Source of the DNA: Deltaproteobacteria bacterium
GTDB lineage: Bacteria > Desulfobacterota > Desulfarculia > Desulfarculales > Desulfarculaceae
Length of the DNA stretch: 62,234 nt
Direction of reading: 5' to 3'
NCBI GenBank assembly: GCA_020444205.1
Contig: JAHLLJ010000007.1
Coordinates: forward strand, 1 to 62,234
The position numbers were made by a program, and so were the translations under genes. Positions 27,037-35,068 of this stretch are shown in pieces. Below the pieces are notes generated by a model, which saw nothing but the letters and a program-made list of their open reading frames with translations, searched no databases and was not told where the DNA came from. Every line of letters begins with the position of its first letter. Positions within the stretch are counted from its first letter, which is position 1.

Positions 27037-28200
27037 ATGTACGATGCGATGGTGGTGGGTGCGGGCTTATCCGGGTTGGTGATGGCTGAAAGGCTGTGCA
27101 ACCAACTCGGCTGGCGTTGCTTGCTCATCGACCGCAGGGAGCACCTTGGGGGCAACTGCTATGACGCACCGGACCGAAACGGCGTCTTGACCCACCTCTA
27201 CGGCCCCCACTACTTCCGCACCAACACCCCGGAGTTGGTCAACTACCTAAGCAGGTTCACCGCCTGGCACCGGACCAGGTACACCGTCAGGTCCTTCACT
27301 GGTGGCCGGTACTGGAGCTTTCCCATCAACTTGAAGACTTTCGAGCAGTTGGTGGGCAGGGAGTCCAGCCAGGAGGAGTTTCGCCGCTGGCTGGATGAAC
27401 GCAGGCAGCCCATCGTTGAGCCGCAAAACTCCGAGGAGGTGATGCTGGCCTCGGTGGGGGCGGAGTTTTACGAGAAGTTTTTCAAGGGCTATACCAAGAA
27501 GCAGTGGAACAAGGAGCCGCGGCACCTTCATCCGTCGGTGTGCGGGCGCATACCCATCCGGACCACCCGGGAAGACGGTTATTTCGACGATAGCTTTCAG
27601 GCCATGCCCCAGGAAGGCTACACGGCCATGTTTAATCGCATGGTGGATAGCTGCGAAGCCAACCTGGAAGTGAGGCTCGGCCTGGACTTCCGGCAGGCCA
27701 AGGAGGCTTTCAAATACCGCCATTTGTTTTACACTGGGCCCATAGACGAGTACTTCCAGGCATGTTACGGCCGCCTGGAGTATCGTTCCTTGCGCTTTGA
27801 GGTGGATTCGCACAGTGCCCAGAGCCTGGCCCGGCAGGGCAAAAGCGGCTTTTGGCAACCGTATCTTCAGGTGAACTACCCCAATTCACAGCAGTACACC
27901 CGCATCGTGGAGATAAAGCACGCCACCAGGCAAAACACGCCGCACACCAACGTGGTTCGCGAATACCCCCAAGACTACAACCACGCCAACGAGCCCTATT
28001 ACCCGGTCCCAACCCACCGAAACCTCGCGCTCTACAAGGAATACGCCGCCCTCGCCTCCAGGGAAAAGGAGGTAACCTTCCTGGGGCGCTTGGCGACCTA
28101 TGCTTACTTGAACATGGACCAGGCCGTGGCTCAGGCACTGCTGGCTTTTGAGACCAAGTTTTTAGCTCACCCCCAAAAGCGCGCGCCCCGCCTCGCCTGA
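27037..28200 (+). CDS. glf: UDP-galactopyranose mutase
   Basis: A 387-residue flavoenzyme with the FAD motif VGAGLSGLVMAERL, LGGNCYD, the substrate-binding FKGYTKKQW and an Arg-containing IPIRTTREDGYFDD. It converts UDP-galactopyranose to UDP-galactofuranose for surface polysaccharide. The following glycosyltransferase gene, 35 bp away on the same strand, supports a role in LPS or capsule decoration. Confidence 0.94.
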   Translation: MYDAMVVGAGLSGLVMAERLCNQLGWRCLLIDRREHLGGNCYDAPDRNGVLTHLYGPHYFRTNTPELVNYLSRFTAWHRTRYTVRSFTGGRYWSFPINLKTFEQLVGRESSQEEFRRWLDERRQPIVEPQNSEEVMLASVGAEFYEKFFKGYTKKQWNKEPRHLHPSVCGRIPIRTTREDGYFDDSFQAMPQEGYTAMFNRMVDSCEANLEVRLGLDFRQAKEAFKYRHLFYTGPIDEYFQACYGRLEYRSLRFEVDSHSAQSLARQGKSGFWQPYLQVNYPNSQQYTRIVEIKHATRQNTPHTNVVREYPQDYNHANEPYYPVPTHRNLALYKEYAALASREKEVTFLGRLATYAYLNMDQAVAQALLAFETKFLAHPQKRAPRLA

Positions 28201-28235
28201 ACTTTGAGGACCAGCGCTCTAGAGAAACATACGTC

Positions 28236-29414
28236 ATGGACAAACCCCTCAAGCCGCTCATCGTATATTTCGCGCCCTGGACCTACTGGGAGCGTGAAAA
28301 CCGCAGCCATCCCCTGGCCCGAGCCCTGGCCGAGCAGGGTCACCACGTGCTCTATGTGAACTACCCCCTGGGGCGGCGCTATCTCAGCCGGGTCAAGAGC
28401 ATCTTTCGCCGGCGCCCCTTTGTGCCAATCCAGGAGAGGCTGCACATGACCGTGGGAGGCCCGGTACTGCCCACCTATTACTGGCGGGACATGCTATACA
28501 TACCCCCGCAAGGGCCTTCCTGGGGGCAGAATGCTTTCATCGAGTTTCTGGTCCGTATCATTAGGCAGGAGCCATTCCATGGTAGGGAGCTGATCGTCCT
28601 GTCCAGCCGTATGATCTCCCAGCCTTTTGTGCGCCGGATGCAACCTTCGGTTTACGCCATCGACATAGAGGACCCGTGGTCCCATTTCGCGGACGAATGG
28701 AAGACACCTCGGGAAGATCTGCTGCCGGCGCTGAGGCAGTTCTGCGGGGAAGCGGATGTTGTTTTTGCCAATGGCCATCAAATAGCCGAGGCCTCGGAAA
28801 GGGATTTTTTAGACGTTAAGCCTCAAATACTGCTCAACGGGGTGGACCTCGGCAAGTTCTCTGCCGACCCATCCATCCCCAGGCCTCAAGATTATCCCCC
28901 CGGCCCCAGCATTTTGTTCTCAGGCACGGTGCATGAGCGGATCGACTTCGACCTGCTGAAGCCGGCTTTCAAGGCTTTCCCCCAGGTCAGCTTCGTCTTC
29001 CTGGGCGTGATTTTCTCCCATTTTCAGGCCCAGGCCAAAAAGCTGCACGCCTTATACCCTAACGTCCATTTCTTGGGGCACCGCGAGGTGGAGGAGCTTT
29101 CCGCCTATTTGCAGCAGGCCGACCTATTCATGATCCCCTCGTGCCTGGACGAGGCCTGGACCAGAGCCTTTCCAGCCAAGCTGTTCGAGTATTTCATTTT
29201 CGGCAAAGAGACCATCTCCACCTTTGCCATCAAGGACATACCCCCGGAGTACCAGTTCGCGATAAGGGTGGCCCCGGACTCTGAAAGCTTTATCCGCCAT
29301 CTTAGGGAGGGTCTGAAGGGCTGCCCGCGCGGGGACCAGATAGCTGCCTATGGCCGGCAACAGGATTGGCATGCGCGGGCGGCGCAGGTGACAAAGAGCC
29401 TGGGCCTGGCCTAA
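28236..29414 (+). CDS. Family 1 (GT-B) glycosyltransferase
   Basis: A 392-residue GT-B protein. The N-domain begins LIVYFAPWTYWERENRSH and includes the ADVVFANGHQIAEASE segment typical of TuaH/WbpH-like enzymes; the C-domain has ILFSGTVHERIDFDLL, VHFLGHREVEELSAYLQQAD and the donor-binding PAKLFEYFIFGK. It would add a sugar in surface polysaccharide synthesis; being next to glf suggests galactofuranose, which is inference. No signal or membrane segment is visible. Confidence 0.88.
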   Translation: MDKPLKPLIVYFAPWTYWERENRSHPLARALAEQGHHVLYVNYPLGRRYLSRVKSIFRRRPFVPIQERLHMTVGGPVLPTYYWRDMLYIPPQGPSWGQNAFIEFLVRIIRQEPFHGRELIVLSSRMISQPFVRRMQPSVYAIDIEDPWSHFADEWKTPREDLLPALRQFCGEADVVFANGHQIAEASERDFLDVKPQILLNGVDLGKFSADPSIPRPQDYPPGPSILFSGTVHERIDFDLLKPAFKAFPQVSFVFLGVIFSHFQAQAKKLHALYPNVHFLGHREVEELSAYLQQADLFMIPSCLDEAWTRAFPAKLFEYFIFGKETISTFAIKDIPPEYQFAIRVAPDSESFIRHLREGLKGCPRGDQIAAYGRQQDWHARAAQVTKSLGLA

Positions 29415-29605
29415 GCGGAAGTCCTCAAAGGCTTAAAAGTACATTTAGCGAATAATTCCGGATACTTCAGCGTTAAGCACCGCACTGTTGCGTATGGCCT
29501 GGGCCGCCAAGTTTTTGAAGCCTGATTATTTTTTGTAATTCCCCCTATTCAGCTTTAAAGTGGGCATGAGAGGCGGAACAAGGTCGCCTTGAGGAGCAAA
29601 AAATC

Positions 29606-29884
29606 ATGAGGAAATGCTGCGGCAACAATTGGCAGGATTGGGGCTCTGAGGCGATTTTCGAGATTGAGTGCCCGGCCTGTGGCCGTTTGGTGGAGTTCTT
29701 CAAAGACGAGATTACGCGCAATTGCCCTGACTGCAAAGAAACTATCAAAAACAATAGCCAGGACTATGGTTGCGGCCAGTGGTGCTCGGCCAACTCGCCT
29801 CACCAGCGTAACCTTTGTCCTAAGTTCAAGAGTTCCAAGCACAGGTTTTACGGAGGGTCCTGGCCGACTACAGGTTTGTATTAA
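29606..29884 (+). CDS. Small Cys-rich zinc-ribbon protein
   Basis: A 92-residue protein with several metal-binding pairs: CC at 4-5, CPAC (23-26), CPDC (40-43), then C56 and C60 in YGCGQWC and a final Cys. The pattern CPACGRLVEFFKDEITRNCPDC resembles the Cys-rich N-terminal module found with HD-type phosphohydrolases in anaerobes; here no HD domain follows. The ATG is preceded by GAGGAG. Its last 25 residues differ in character, so a truncated ancestor is possible. Confidence 0.65.
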   Translation: MRKCCGNNWQDWGSEAIFEIECPACGRLVEFFKDEITRNCPDCKETIKNNSQDYGCGQWCSANSPHQRNLCPKFKSSKHRFYGGSWPTTGLY

Positions 29885-30050
29885 CAGCCTTGTTGGGCTG
29901 TTGGAATCGGGCCTTTTCAACTTACGACAGTTTTTTCTATTGCTTACGGCCTGCTCGTTTACCCACCCAAAACCAGCTCACCTTTAAATTTCCCAATACA
30001 CACCCTCCGGCTGTCTTTTCATGAAATAACCGGAAGGTGCCCTTGAACGT

Positions 30051-30080
30051 AAAAAGCCTCCGCCTAGCAGGCGGAGGCCC
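30051..30080 (-). terminator. Terminator of the 30.1-30.5 kb minus-strand gene
   Basis: Read on the minus strand, GCCTCCGCCT and AGGCGGAGGC form a perfect 10-bp stem with a 3-base loop, followed by TTTTT. It lies 21 bp after the stop of the hypothetical gene. Confidence 0.88.
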
Positions 30081-30100
30081 TAAAACGCTGAAAAGCGTGT

Positions 30101-30520
30101 CTAGCGTATCATGCCGGTCACTTCAGTGTTCACCACCGCGTAGATTTCTTCGTCGGTTCCAAAGATATCCACCACCGAGCGATGGTCGATCAACTTCTCG
30201 ATAATAAAGGCGGTGACGTAGAGGCTGATGCGGTTGGCCTGGGGAACCAGGTTGCGGAAGTTGGCGATGGCGTATTGGATGTCAAAATCCTCGGCATTGA
30301 GCAAAGAGCCAAGGCAACCGGCCAATTGCTCTTCCACGTCCCGCTGGCTCTTGGTCTCGATGAGGTTGGCGTTTACCAGCTTCATGGCCAGCTTTTGGGC
30401 CAATTCGTCCACGCAGTCGCCGAGTTGCATCAGTTGCCGGGTCCAGGCCGACTGCCGGGAGCTTTCCAGGCGGGAGATCAAATTCTCCTCGCGATAATTG
30501 GTATGAAAGTCTCCGCCCAT
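30101..30520 (-). CDS. Conserved hypothetical protein
   Basis: A 139-residue, mostly helical acidic protein with no signal peptide, Cys motif or membrane span. I do not recognise a family. Leu-rich amphipathic stretches (LMQLGDCVDELAQKLAMKLV, LYVTAFIIEKLIDH) suggest a helical bundle. It is divergent from the gene at 30676 and has its own terminator, so it is a single transcription unit. Confidence 0.7.
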   Translation of the reverse strand: MGGDFHTNYREENLISRLESSRQSAWTRQLMQLGDCVDELAQKLAMKLVNANLIETKSQRDVEEQLAGCLGSLLNAEDFDIQYAIANFRNLVPQANRISLYVTAFIIEKLIDHRSVVDIFGTDEEIYAVVNTEVTGMIR

Positions 30521-30675
30521 CTCTTTTATCTTCCTCCGAAGCGCCTAGGCCCCGGCTCTGGGTGTGGTCTGTTTTGGCGTCGCTACCGGCGCTGCCGCAA
30601 ACCCGTTATACTTGGACTTTATTAACACCCGTTCCCCTACCGCGCAACGAATACTTGCATGGCTAAAGGAAAAAA

Positions 30676-31392
30676 ATGACGGATGATCCATATTTGCGTC
30701 CCACGCCTCCCTGGCTGGAAGATGAAGTGCTCATGCTGGAAAACAGCGGTGAAATGCCGGAGGTGGTTCTGGCGGAGAGCCTGCATCATCTAGGCTCTCT
30801 TCCGCCAGATGATGAAGATATTCTACGTGCCGCGGCAGTACGCGGCTACCTGAAAATTATCGAACGCGACTTAGACTACAATAATATGGGTCTGCCCCCT
30901 TTTCGGGGCCTTGGCCGGGCCGGGCAAAACCTGGTCCGCCTTTTCGCCTTTTTAAGGCGTATGGGCTGGCCGCCCCCGGCTGGAACCAAACAGGAGATTG
31001 CCGGTCGTTTAAGCGCCTTTTTAATGGCTGAGCAGCAGGCCTTGGAGCGAGGCCGCCCTTACGCTGGAGCCACTCGCGAGCAGGTTGAAACAATAGCGAA
31101 ATTACTAAGCCTAGATCTGACGCCTTTCAATGGGCTTATGAGTCGCTTGGACGCCCTGCCCGCCCCGGACTTTTGGGGGCTGAGAGCGCTGAAGCGTTTG
31201 GATGCGGCTCACGGACATTTTAAAAGGCGCAAGGAATCCCAGGGCAAGGCCCTCCTGGAGGTCTTGGACCGCCAGGGGCAACCCGTGGAGGCGGCGGAGC
31301 TCCCCCTGACCGCGGCCACTGATGATGAAGACCCGGATTGCCGCCAGCGGGTGGAAATGGTGTGGAGGCTAATTCCCTTGCCCGAAGCCTAA
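30676..31392 (+). CDS. Conserved hypothetical protein
   Basis: A 238-residue soluble protein, helical by composition, with the short motif PPFRGLGRAGQNLVR in its first half and a charged C-terminus. There are no recognisable catalytic motifs and no signal peptide. The ribosome site (AAAGGAAAAAA) is adequate. Its stop lies one base before the stop of the convergent parvulin-TPR gene. Confidence 0.7.
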   Translation: MTDDPYLRPTPPWLEDEVLMLENSGEMPEVVLAESLHHLGSLPPDDEDILRAAAVRGYLKIIERDLDYNNMGLPPFRGLGRAGQNLVRLFAFLRRMGWPPPAGTKQEIAGRLSAFLMAEQQALERGRPYAGATREQVETIAKLLSLDLTPFNGLMSRLDALPAPDFWGLRALKRLDAAHGHFKRRKESQGKALLEVLDRQGQPVEAAELPLTAATDDEDPDCRQRVEMVWRLIPLPEA

Positions 31393-31393
31393 G

Positions 31394-32863
31394 TTATTTC
31401 GCCTTCTTGGCGCGGTGGGGAGCTATGGCATTGAGCAGGCCCTGGGGAACCCGGTAGCCCAGTTCCAAAGCACGGTCCGCGGATTTGGCGGCCTCGTCCC
31501 AGTCGCCCTTGAGGGCATAGGCCCCGGCCATGTTGCTGTAGGCCGGAGCGAAGTTGGGGCTAATGGCCAGAGCCTTGACATACTCGTCGATGGCCTGGTT
31601 GAGTTTCTTCTGGGCCACAAACAAGTTGCCAAGGTTGACGTGAGCGTCAGGATAGCTCGGGTTTAGGGAAAGGGCCTTTTTGTACATTTTTTCGGCCTCG
31701 TTGGGCCGTTTGGTATATAGGTACACCAGCCCCAAATTGTTGTAGGCTTGGTCGTTGAAGGGGTCCAGGACTATGGTCTGCTTGAACTGGCGCTCAGCGG
31801 ACTTCATGTCGCGGGCGTAAAAGGACATCATGCCGAGCTGATAGTGCGCCTGGGCGAAATCGGGGTTGAGTTGTACCGCCCTTTCCATGTACTCGCGAGC
31901 CTGGTTGGGCTTATTGTCCTCGGCGGCCATCAGACCCAGGCTAACGTAGGCCCGGGCCGATTTGGGGTTACGGGACAACACCTCTTTCTCGATGATCTTT
32001 TTGGCTTCCTGTCGCTTGCCCTGACCGGCCAGCATGTTGGCCGCGAAAAGCTCTCCTTGCCAGAAGGCCGGGTCCGCCTGTTTACAAGCCAGGAATTTCT
32101 TCAGGGCGCTGTCGCTGTCGTTCTCGGTAATGGCCAGGAAACCCTCGGCAAACAACTTGACTGCCTTGGTTTTGACTTCCCCGCTGATGGCCTGACGGGT
32201 CATTTCCAGCAAAAACGCCGCGCTGTCCTCGCGGGGGTTATCTCCCAGGGCATTGGAGAAGTTGCTCTCGCCCTGCTTGAACTTGCCGGCGATAAGCGCC
32301 TCCACCCCAGCCAGAACCTTGCGCCGGGCAACCAAGTACGGCGCTTCGGTGGCAGTTTGCGGAGCAGGGGCGGGAGCGACGGTTTCCGGAGCAGCGGAGT
32401 CGGTGCCCAAGGAGGGTGAAGAGGCCGAAAAGCGGGTGGAATCTTCCAAGCTCTTGAATTTGCCTGTTTGAAAAGCCGGGGCCGCAGGCGCGGCTGCTGC
32501 GGCCTTTGCGGGCTGGTCAAAGCGCATCAGGATGGTATAGCCCTCTTCGGTAGGGATGACCTTGCTGGGCTTGTTGGGTGGCAGACCTTTCAGGGCGGCG
32601 CGAAATTCGCTACGCAGGCGCGTATATGGGACCTTACCCAGGCGGCCGCCCCGGAAGGAGGCGGGACCCACTGAGTTACGCTTGGCCAGGGTTTCAAAGC
32701 TCGCGCCCTTGCCCAGTTCCTTGGCCAACTGATTGGCCAGGTCTTTTTGCTTTACGGTGATTATCCCCAGGTCAACCTTTGCATCGCTTTGAGCCATAGC
32801 CGGCAGGGTGAAAGCCAATAGGAACAAGGCCAAGCTCAAAATCGTGGCTAAACGCATTTTCAT
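31394..32863 (-). CDS. Secreted parvulin-like plus TPR protein
   Basis: A 489-residue protein with a cleavable signal (about 1-24, LATILSLALFLLAFTLPAMA), then a PpiC/SurA-like parvulin region (about 30-117; LAKRNSVGPASFRGGRLGKV, EFRAALKGLPPNKPSKVI, EGYTILMRFD), an Ala/Pro-rich linker, and at least five TPR repeats from about 300 to 480 (for example ARAYVSLGLMAAEDNKPNQA, PDAHVNLGNLFVAQKKLNQA). The parvulin part keeps the EGY..I strand, so it may isomerise prolyl bonds or only bind chains. TPRs point to an envelope chaperone or assembly role. It is divergent from yedE. Confidence 0.8.
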   Translation of the reverse strand: MKMRLATILSLALFLLAFTLPAMAQSDAKVDLGIITVKQKDLANQLAKELGKGASFETLAKRNSVGPASFRGGRLGKVPYTRLRSEFRAALKGLPPNKPSKVIPTEEGYTILMRFDQPAKAAAAAPAAPAFQTGKFKSLEDSTRFSASSPSLGTDSAAPETVAPAPAPQTATEAPYLVARRKVLAGVEALIAGKFKQGESNFSNALGDNPREDSAAFLLEMTRQAISGEVKTKAVKLFAEGFLAITENDSDSALKKFLACKQADPAFWQGELFAANMLAGQGKRQEAKKIIEKEVLSRNPKSARAYVSLGLMAAEDNKPNQAREYMERAVQLNPDFAQAHYQLGMMSFYARDMKSAERQFKQTIVLDPFNDQAYNNLGLVYLYTKRPNEAEKMYKKALSLNPSYPDAHVNLGNLFVAQKKLNQAIDEYVKALAISPNFAPAYSNMAGAYALKGDWDEAAKSADRALELGYRVPQGLLNAIAPHRAKKAK

Positions 32864-33108
32864 GAAGTAGTTTCTCCTCTGGAGAGTCCCCGTATTTATA
32901 ACCGACCGGTCATGATTTTTACCTGTCCCCGCCGGGAGCTGTCAATTTATTTCCACAATTCCGCATCCATGGCGGGGGTTGATAATTTGGCCTTAACATA
33001 TCATAATTCAGACACTATCGCCGCTTAACCCGTTTAAGCGCCTGGCATGATACTTAAGACGCCGGCGGGTTGCTCTTACCCCTATGGTTATGTCCCCGGG
33101 AGGTTTGC

Positions 33109-34278
33109 ATGGGTGTTTTGGTGGAGAAGTTCAAAGAGGGCTACTCCGTACTATTCGATCGTAACTGGCCGCTTTGGGTGGGCGGCGTCTTGATAGCCTT
33201 GCTGGGTATCATTTGTATGGCCGCCGGCCGCCCTTGGGGTGTTGCCGGTGGCCTCAGGGTATGGAGCGATTGGCTCTTCTATTGGATCGGCCTGTACAGT
33301 AGTGCACCCACCCACGCCTTCTTTTTCAGCAACGCCTCCATCCTCACCTGGGGCCTGCTTTTCGGAGCTTTTGGCGCCGCCCTGATGTCCAGACAGTTCG
33401 CCTGGCGCAACGCCCCTAAATTGGAACTTTTCAAGGGCCTGATCGGCGGCGTGTTCATGGGAGTGGGCTCGGTGATGGCCGGCGGCTGCAACGTGGGTGG
33501 TTTTTACACCGCGCTGGCCGCCGGTTCGGTTTCCGGCTTCGCCATGATGGTCGGGCTCTTGGTGGGGGCGCTGATCGGCCTCAAGTACTTGATGTGGGAG
33601 ATCGAGCACCTCACCAGCAAGCCGCCCAAGCAAAAGCCCGCCAAGGAGGGTGGCATTGACTGGCCCAAGGTGCAGCCTTGGCTGGGGGGAATTTTCTTCC
33701 TGTTTTTGGTGGGATGGGCCTACTGCATGTCCTTCAGGGCCTATACCCAGGAGGCGGTGCTGATGCTCACCGCCGTGGGCATAGGCATTGTCATCCAGCG
33801 TTGCCGTTTCTGCTTTGTCCGCTCCTTCCGCGACCCTTTCATGACCGGCGAGGCCGTGGCCACCCGGGCGGTGGCTCTGAGCGTCATCCTGTCGGTGTTC
33901 GGCTTCTTCGCCATAAAATGGTTCCGGGCAGACTGGCAGATGATCTACATCTACCACCACTGGATCGGCGGCCTGGTGGGCGGGGTGATCTTTGGTATCG
34001 GCATGCTTCTGGCCGGTGGCTGCGGCTCGGGCTCGGTATGGCGGGCCGGTGAAGGCCAGTTCAAGCTCATCCTGGCGGTGCTCACCTTCTCCATGAGCAA
34101 CAGCTTGTTTAAAAACTTCATCTGGACCAAGGACGTGGCCAACTCCTGGGGCAAGCCCATTTTCCTCGCTGCGGTCACCGATTACTTCTGGGCCATTGTA
34201 ATCACCGCGGTGGTGATGTTGGTCTGGTGGGCGGTCATGGCCTGGAACGAAGAAACCGACAGCCTTACAATGGTATAA
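33109..34278 (+). CDS. yedE: YedE/YeeE family sulfur- or selenium-compound transporter
   Basis: A 389-residue polytopic membrane protein (about nine or ten spans) with the two family motifs VMAGGCNVGGFYTALAAG and LLAGGCGSGSVWRAGEGQ, whose Cys residues lie in the pore in thiosulfate-transporting relatives. The preferred substrate (thiosulfate, selenium species) cannot be read from sequence. The frame is open 13 codons earlier, but the ATG at 33109 has GGGAGG upstream. The adjacent tusA-like gene 44 bp downstream is the usual partner and supports a sulfur/selenium role. Confidence 0.88.
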   Translation: MGVLVEKFKEGYSVLFDRNWPLWVGGVLIALLGIICMAAGRPWGVAGGLRVWSDWLFYWIGLYSSAPTHAFFFSNASILTWGLLFGAFGAALMSRQFAWRNAPKLELFKGLIGGVFMGVGSVMAGGCNVGGFYTALAAGSVSGFAMMVGLLVGALIGLKYLMWEIEHLTSKPPKQKPAKEGGIDWPKVQPWLGGIFFLFLVGWAYCMSFRAYTQEAVLMLTAVGIGIVIQRCRFCFVRSFRDPFMTGEAVATRAVALSVILSVFGFFAIKWFRADWQMIYIYHHWIGGLVGGVIFGIGMLLAGGCGSGSVWRAGEGQFKLILAVLTFSMSNSLFKNFIWTKDVANSWGKPIFLAAVTDYFWAIVITAVVMLVWWAVMAWNEETDSLTMV

Positions 34279-34322
34279 GGCTTACCGATTTAATAGGTAA
34301 CTACCAAAAAGGAGAGACTAGC

Positions 34323-34559
34323 ATGGCCGAATGGACGCCTGATGAGGTCTTGGATGCCCGTGGTTTGAGCTGCCCCATGCCCATCCTTAAGACCAAAAAA
34401 GTAATGAAGAAACTGAAATCCGGGCAGATCCTGGAGATCCAGGGCACCGACCCGGGCACCCGCAACGACCTTCCCGCCTTTACCGAGCGCTCCGGCGACG
34501 AGTTCCTGGGCGAGGAGCAGCAGGACGGCTACATCAGCTTCTTTCTTAAAAAGGCCTAA
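34323..34559 (+). CDS. TusA/SirA-like sulfurtransferase
   Basis: A 78-residue TusA-like protein with the family signature DARGLSCPMPILKTKKVMKK, whose Cys carries persulfide sulfur (or selenium) in relatives. The later GTDPGTRNDLPAF is also typical. The ATG at 34323 has AAAGGAGAG upstream. It is co-directional with yedE and followed by a terminator, so the two form a closed unit. Confidence 0.92.
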   Translation: MAEWTPDEVLDARGLSCPMPILKTKKVMKKLKSGQILEIQGTDPGTRNDLPAFTERSGDEFLGEEQQDGYISFFLKKA

Positions 34560-34586
34560 GCGAGCGTCACGCCAGTGACGAACTTA

Positions 34587-34620
34587 GGGCCGGTCCATGG
34601 CGGACCGGCCCTTGTCTTTT
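34587..34620 (+). terminator. Terminator after yedE-tusA
   Basis: GGGCCGGTCC and GGACCGGCCC form a perfect 10-bp stem followed by CTTGTCTTTTTC. A smaller hairpin (CGTCAC/GTGACG) lies just before it at 34565-34580. Confidence 0.82.
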
Positions 34621-34632
34621 TCAGGGTTGGAC

Positions 34633-35028
34633 CTAATAAAGGCTCAGGTGGGTGTGATCCTTGGTAAGGAAGAAGGACGACTGCTTCACCTTGTCGGCCC
34701 GTTCGCTGAAGCTGATAACTATCTTGTCCGGGCAATCCACCCATTCCAGGTCCTTGAGGCGGGGCAGCTCCACCAGCGGATCTATTACAAAGGCTATTTC
34801 CACCTTGGGCAGCTCGCCGGAGCCGTCCACTCCCACCAAGTCCACCCCCCCACGGGTGGAACGGGGCGGTTTCCAGCCAGCCAAAGGAGTTAGCCCCATA
34901 TCCTTGACCGCTTGATATAAAAGGCAGACCAAGCCTTGACGAATCACCGCCTCCTGACGCATGGTCTGGGGAATGGCGTCTATTTCCCGGCGCATGGCCT
35001 CGGCCAGTTGCGTCAACTGCTCATTCAT
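34633..35028 (-). CDS. Hypothetical protein, possible nuclease-like fold
   Basis: A 131-residue soluble protein. A helical N-terminus is followed by GGVDLVGVDGSGELPKVEIA and then PDKIVISFSE. The spacing D...(E)xA between strands recalls PD-(D/E)xK nuclease-like folds, but there is no Lys in the expected place, so this is only a suggestion. It is convergent with tusA and divergent from the multihaem cytochrome operon. Confidence 0.6.
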   Translation of the reverse strand: MNEQLTQLAEAMRREIDAIPQTMRQEAVIRQGLVCLLYQAVKDMGLTPLAGWKPPRSTRGGVDLVGVDGSGELPKVEIAFVIDPLVELPRLKDLEWVDCPDKIVISFSERADKVKQSSFFLTKDHTHLSLY

Positions 35029-35068
35029 GTTCGCCCCTCCAGGTAAATGCCTGGGAGTAGCCTAACTC

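Noticed and set aside
26762-27082. 106-codon frame before glf
   Set aside because: Overlaps the glf start in another frame, no ribosome site and no family-like sequence.
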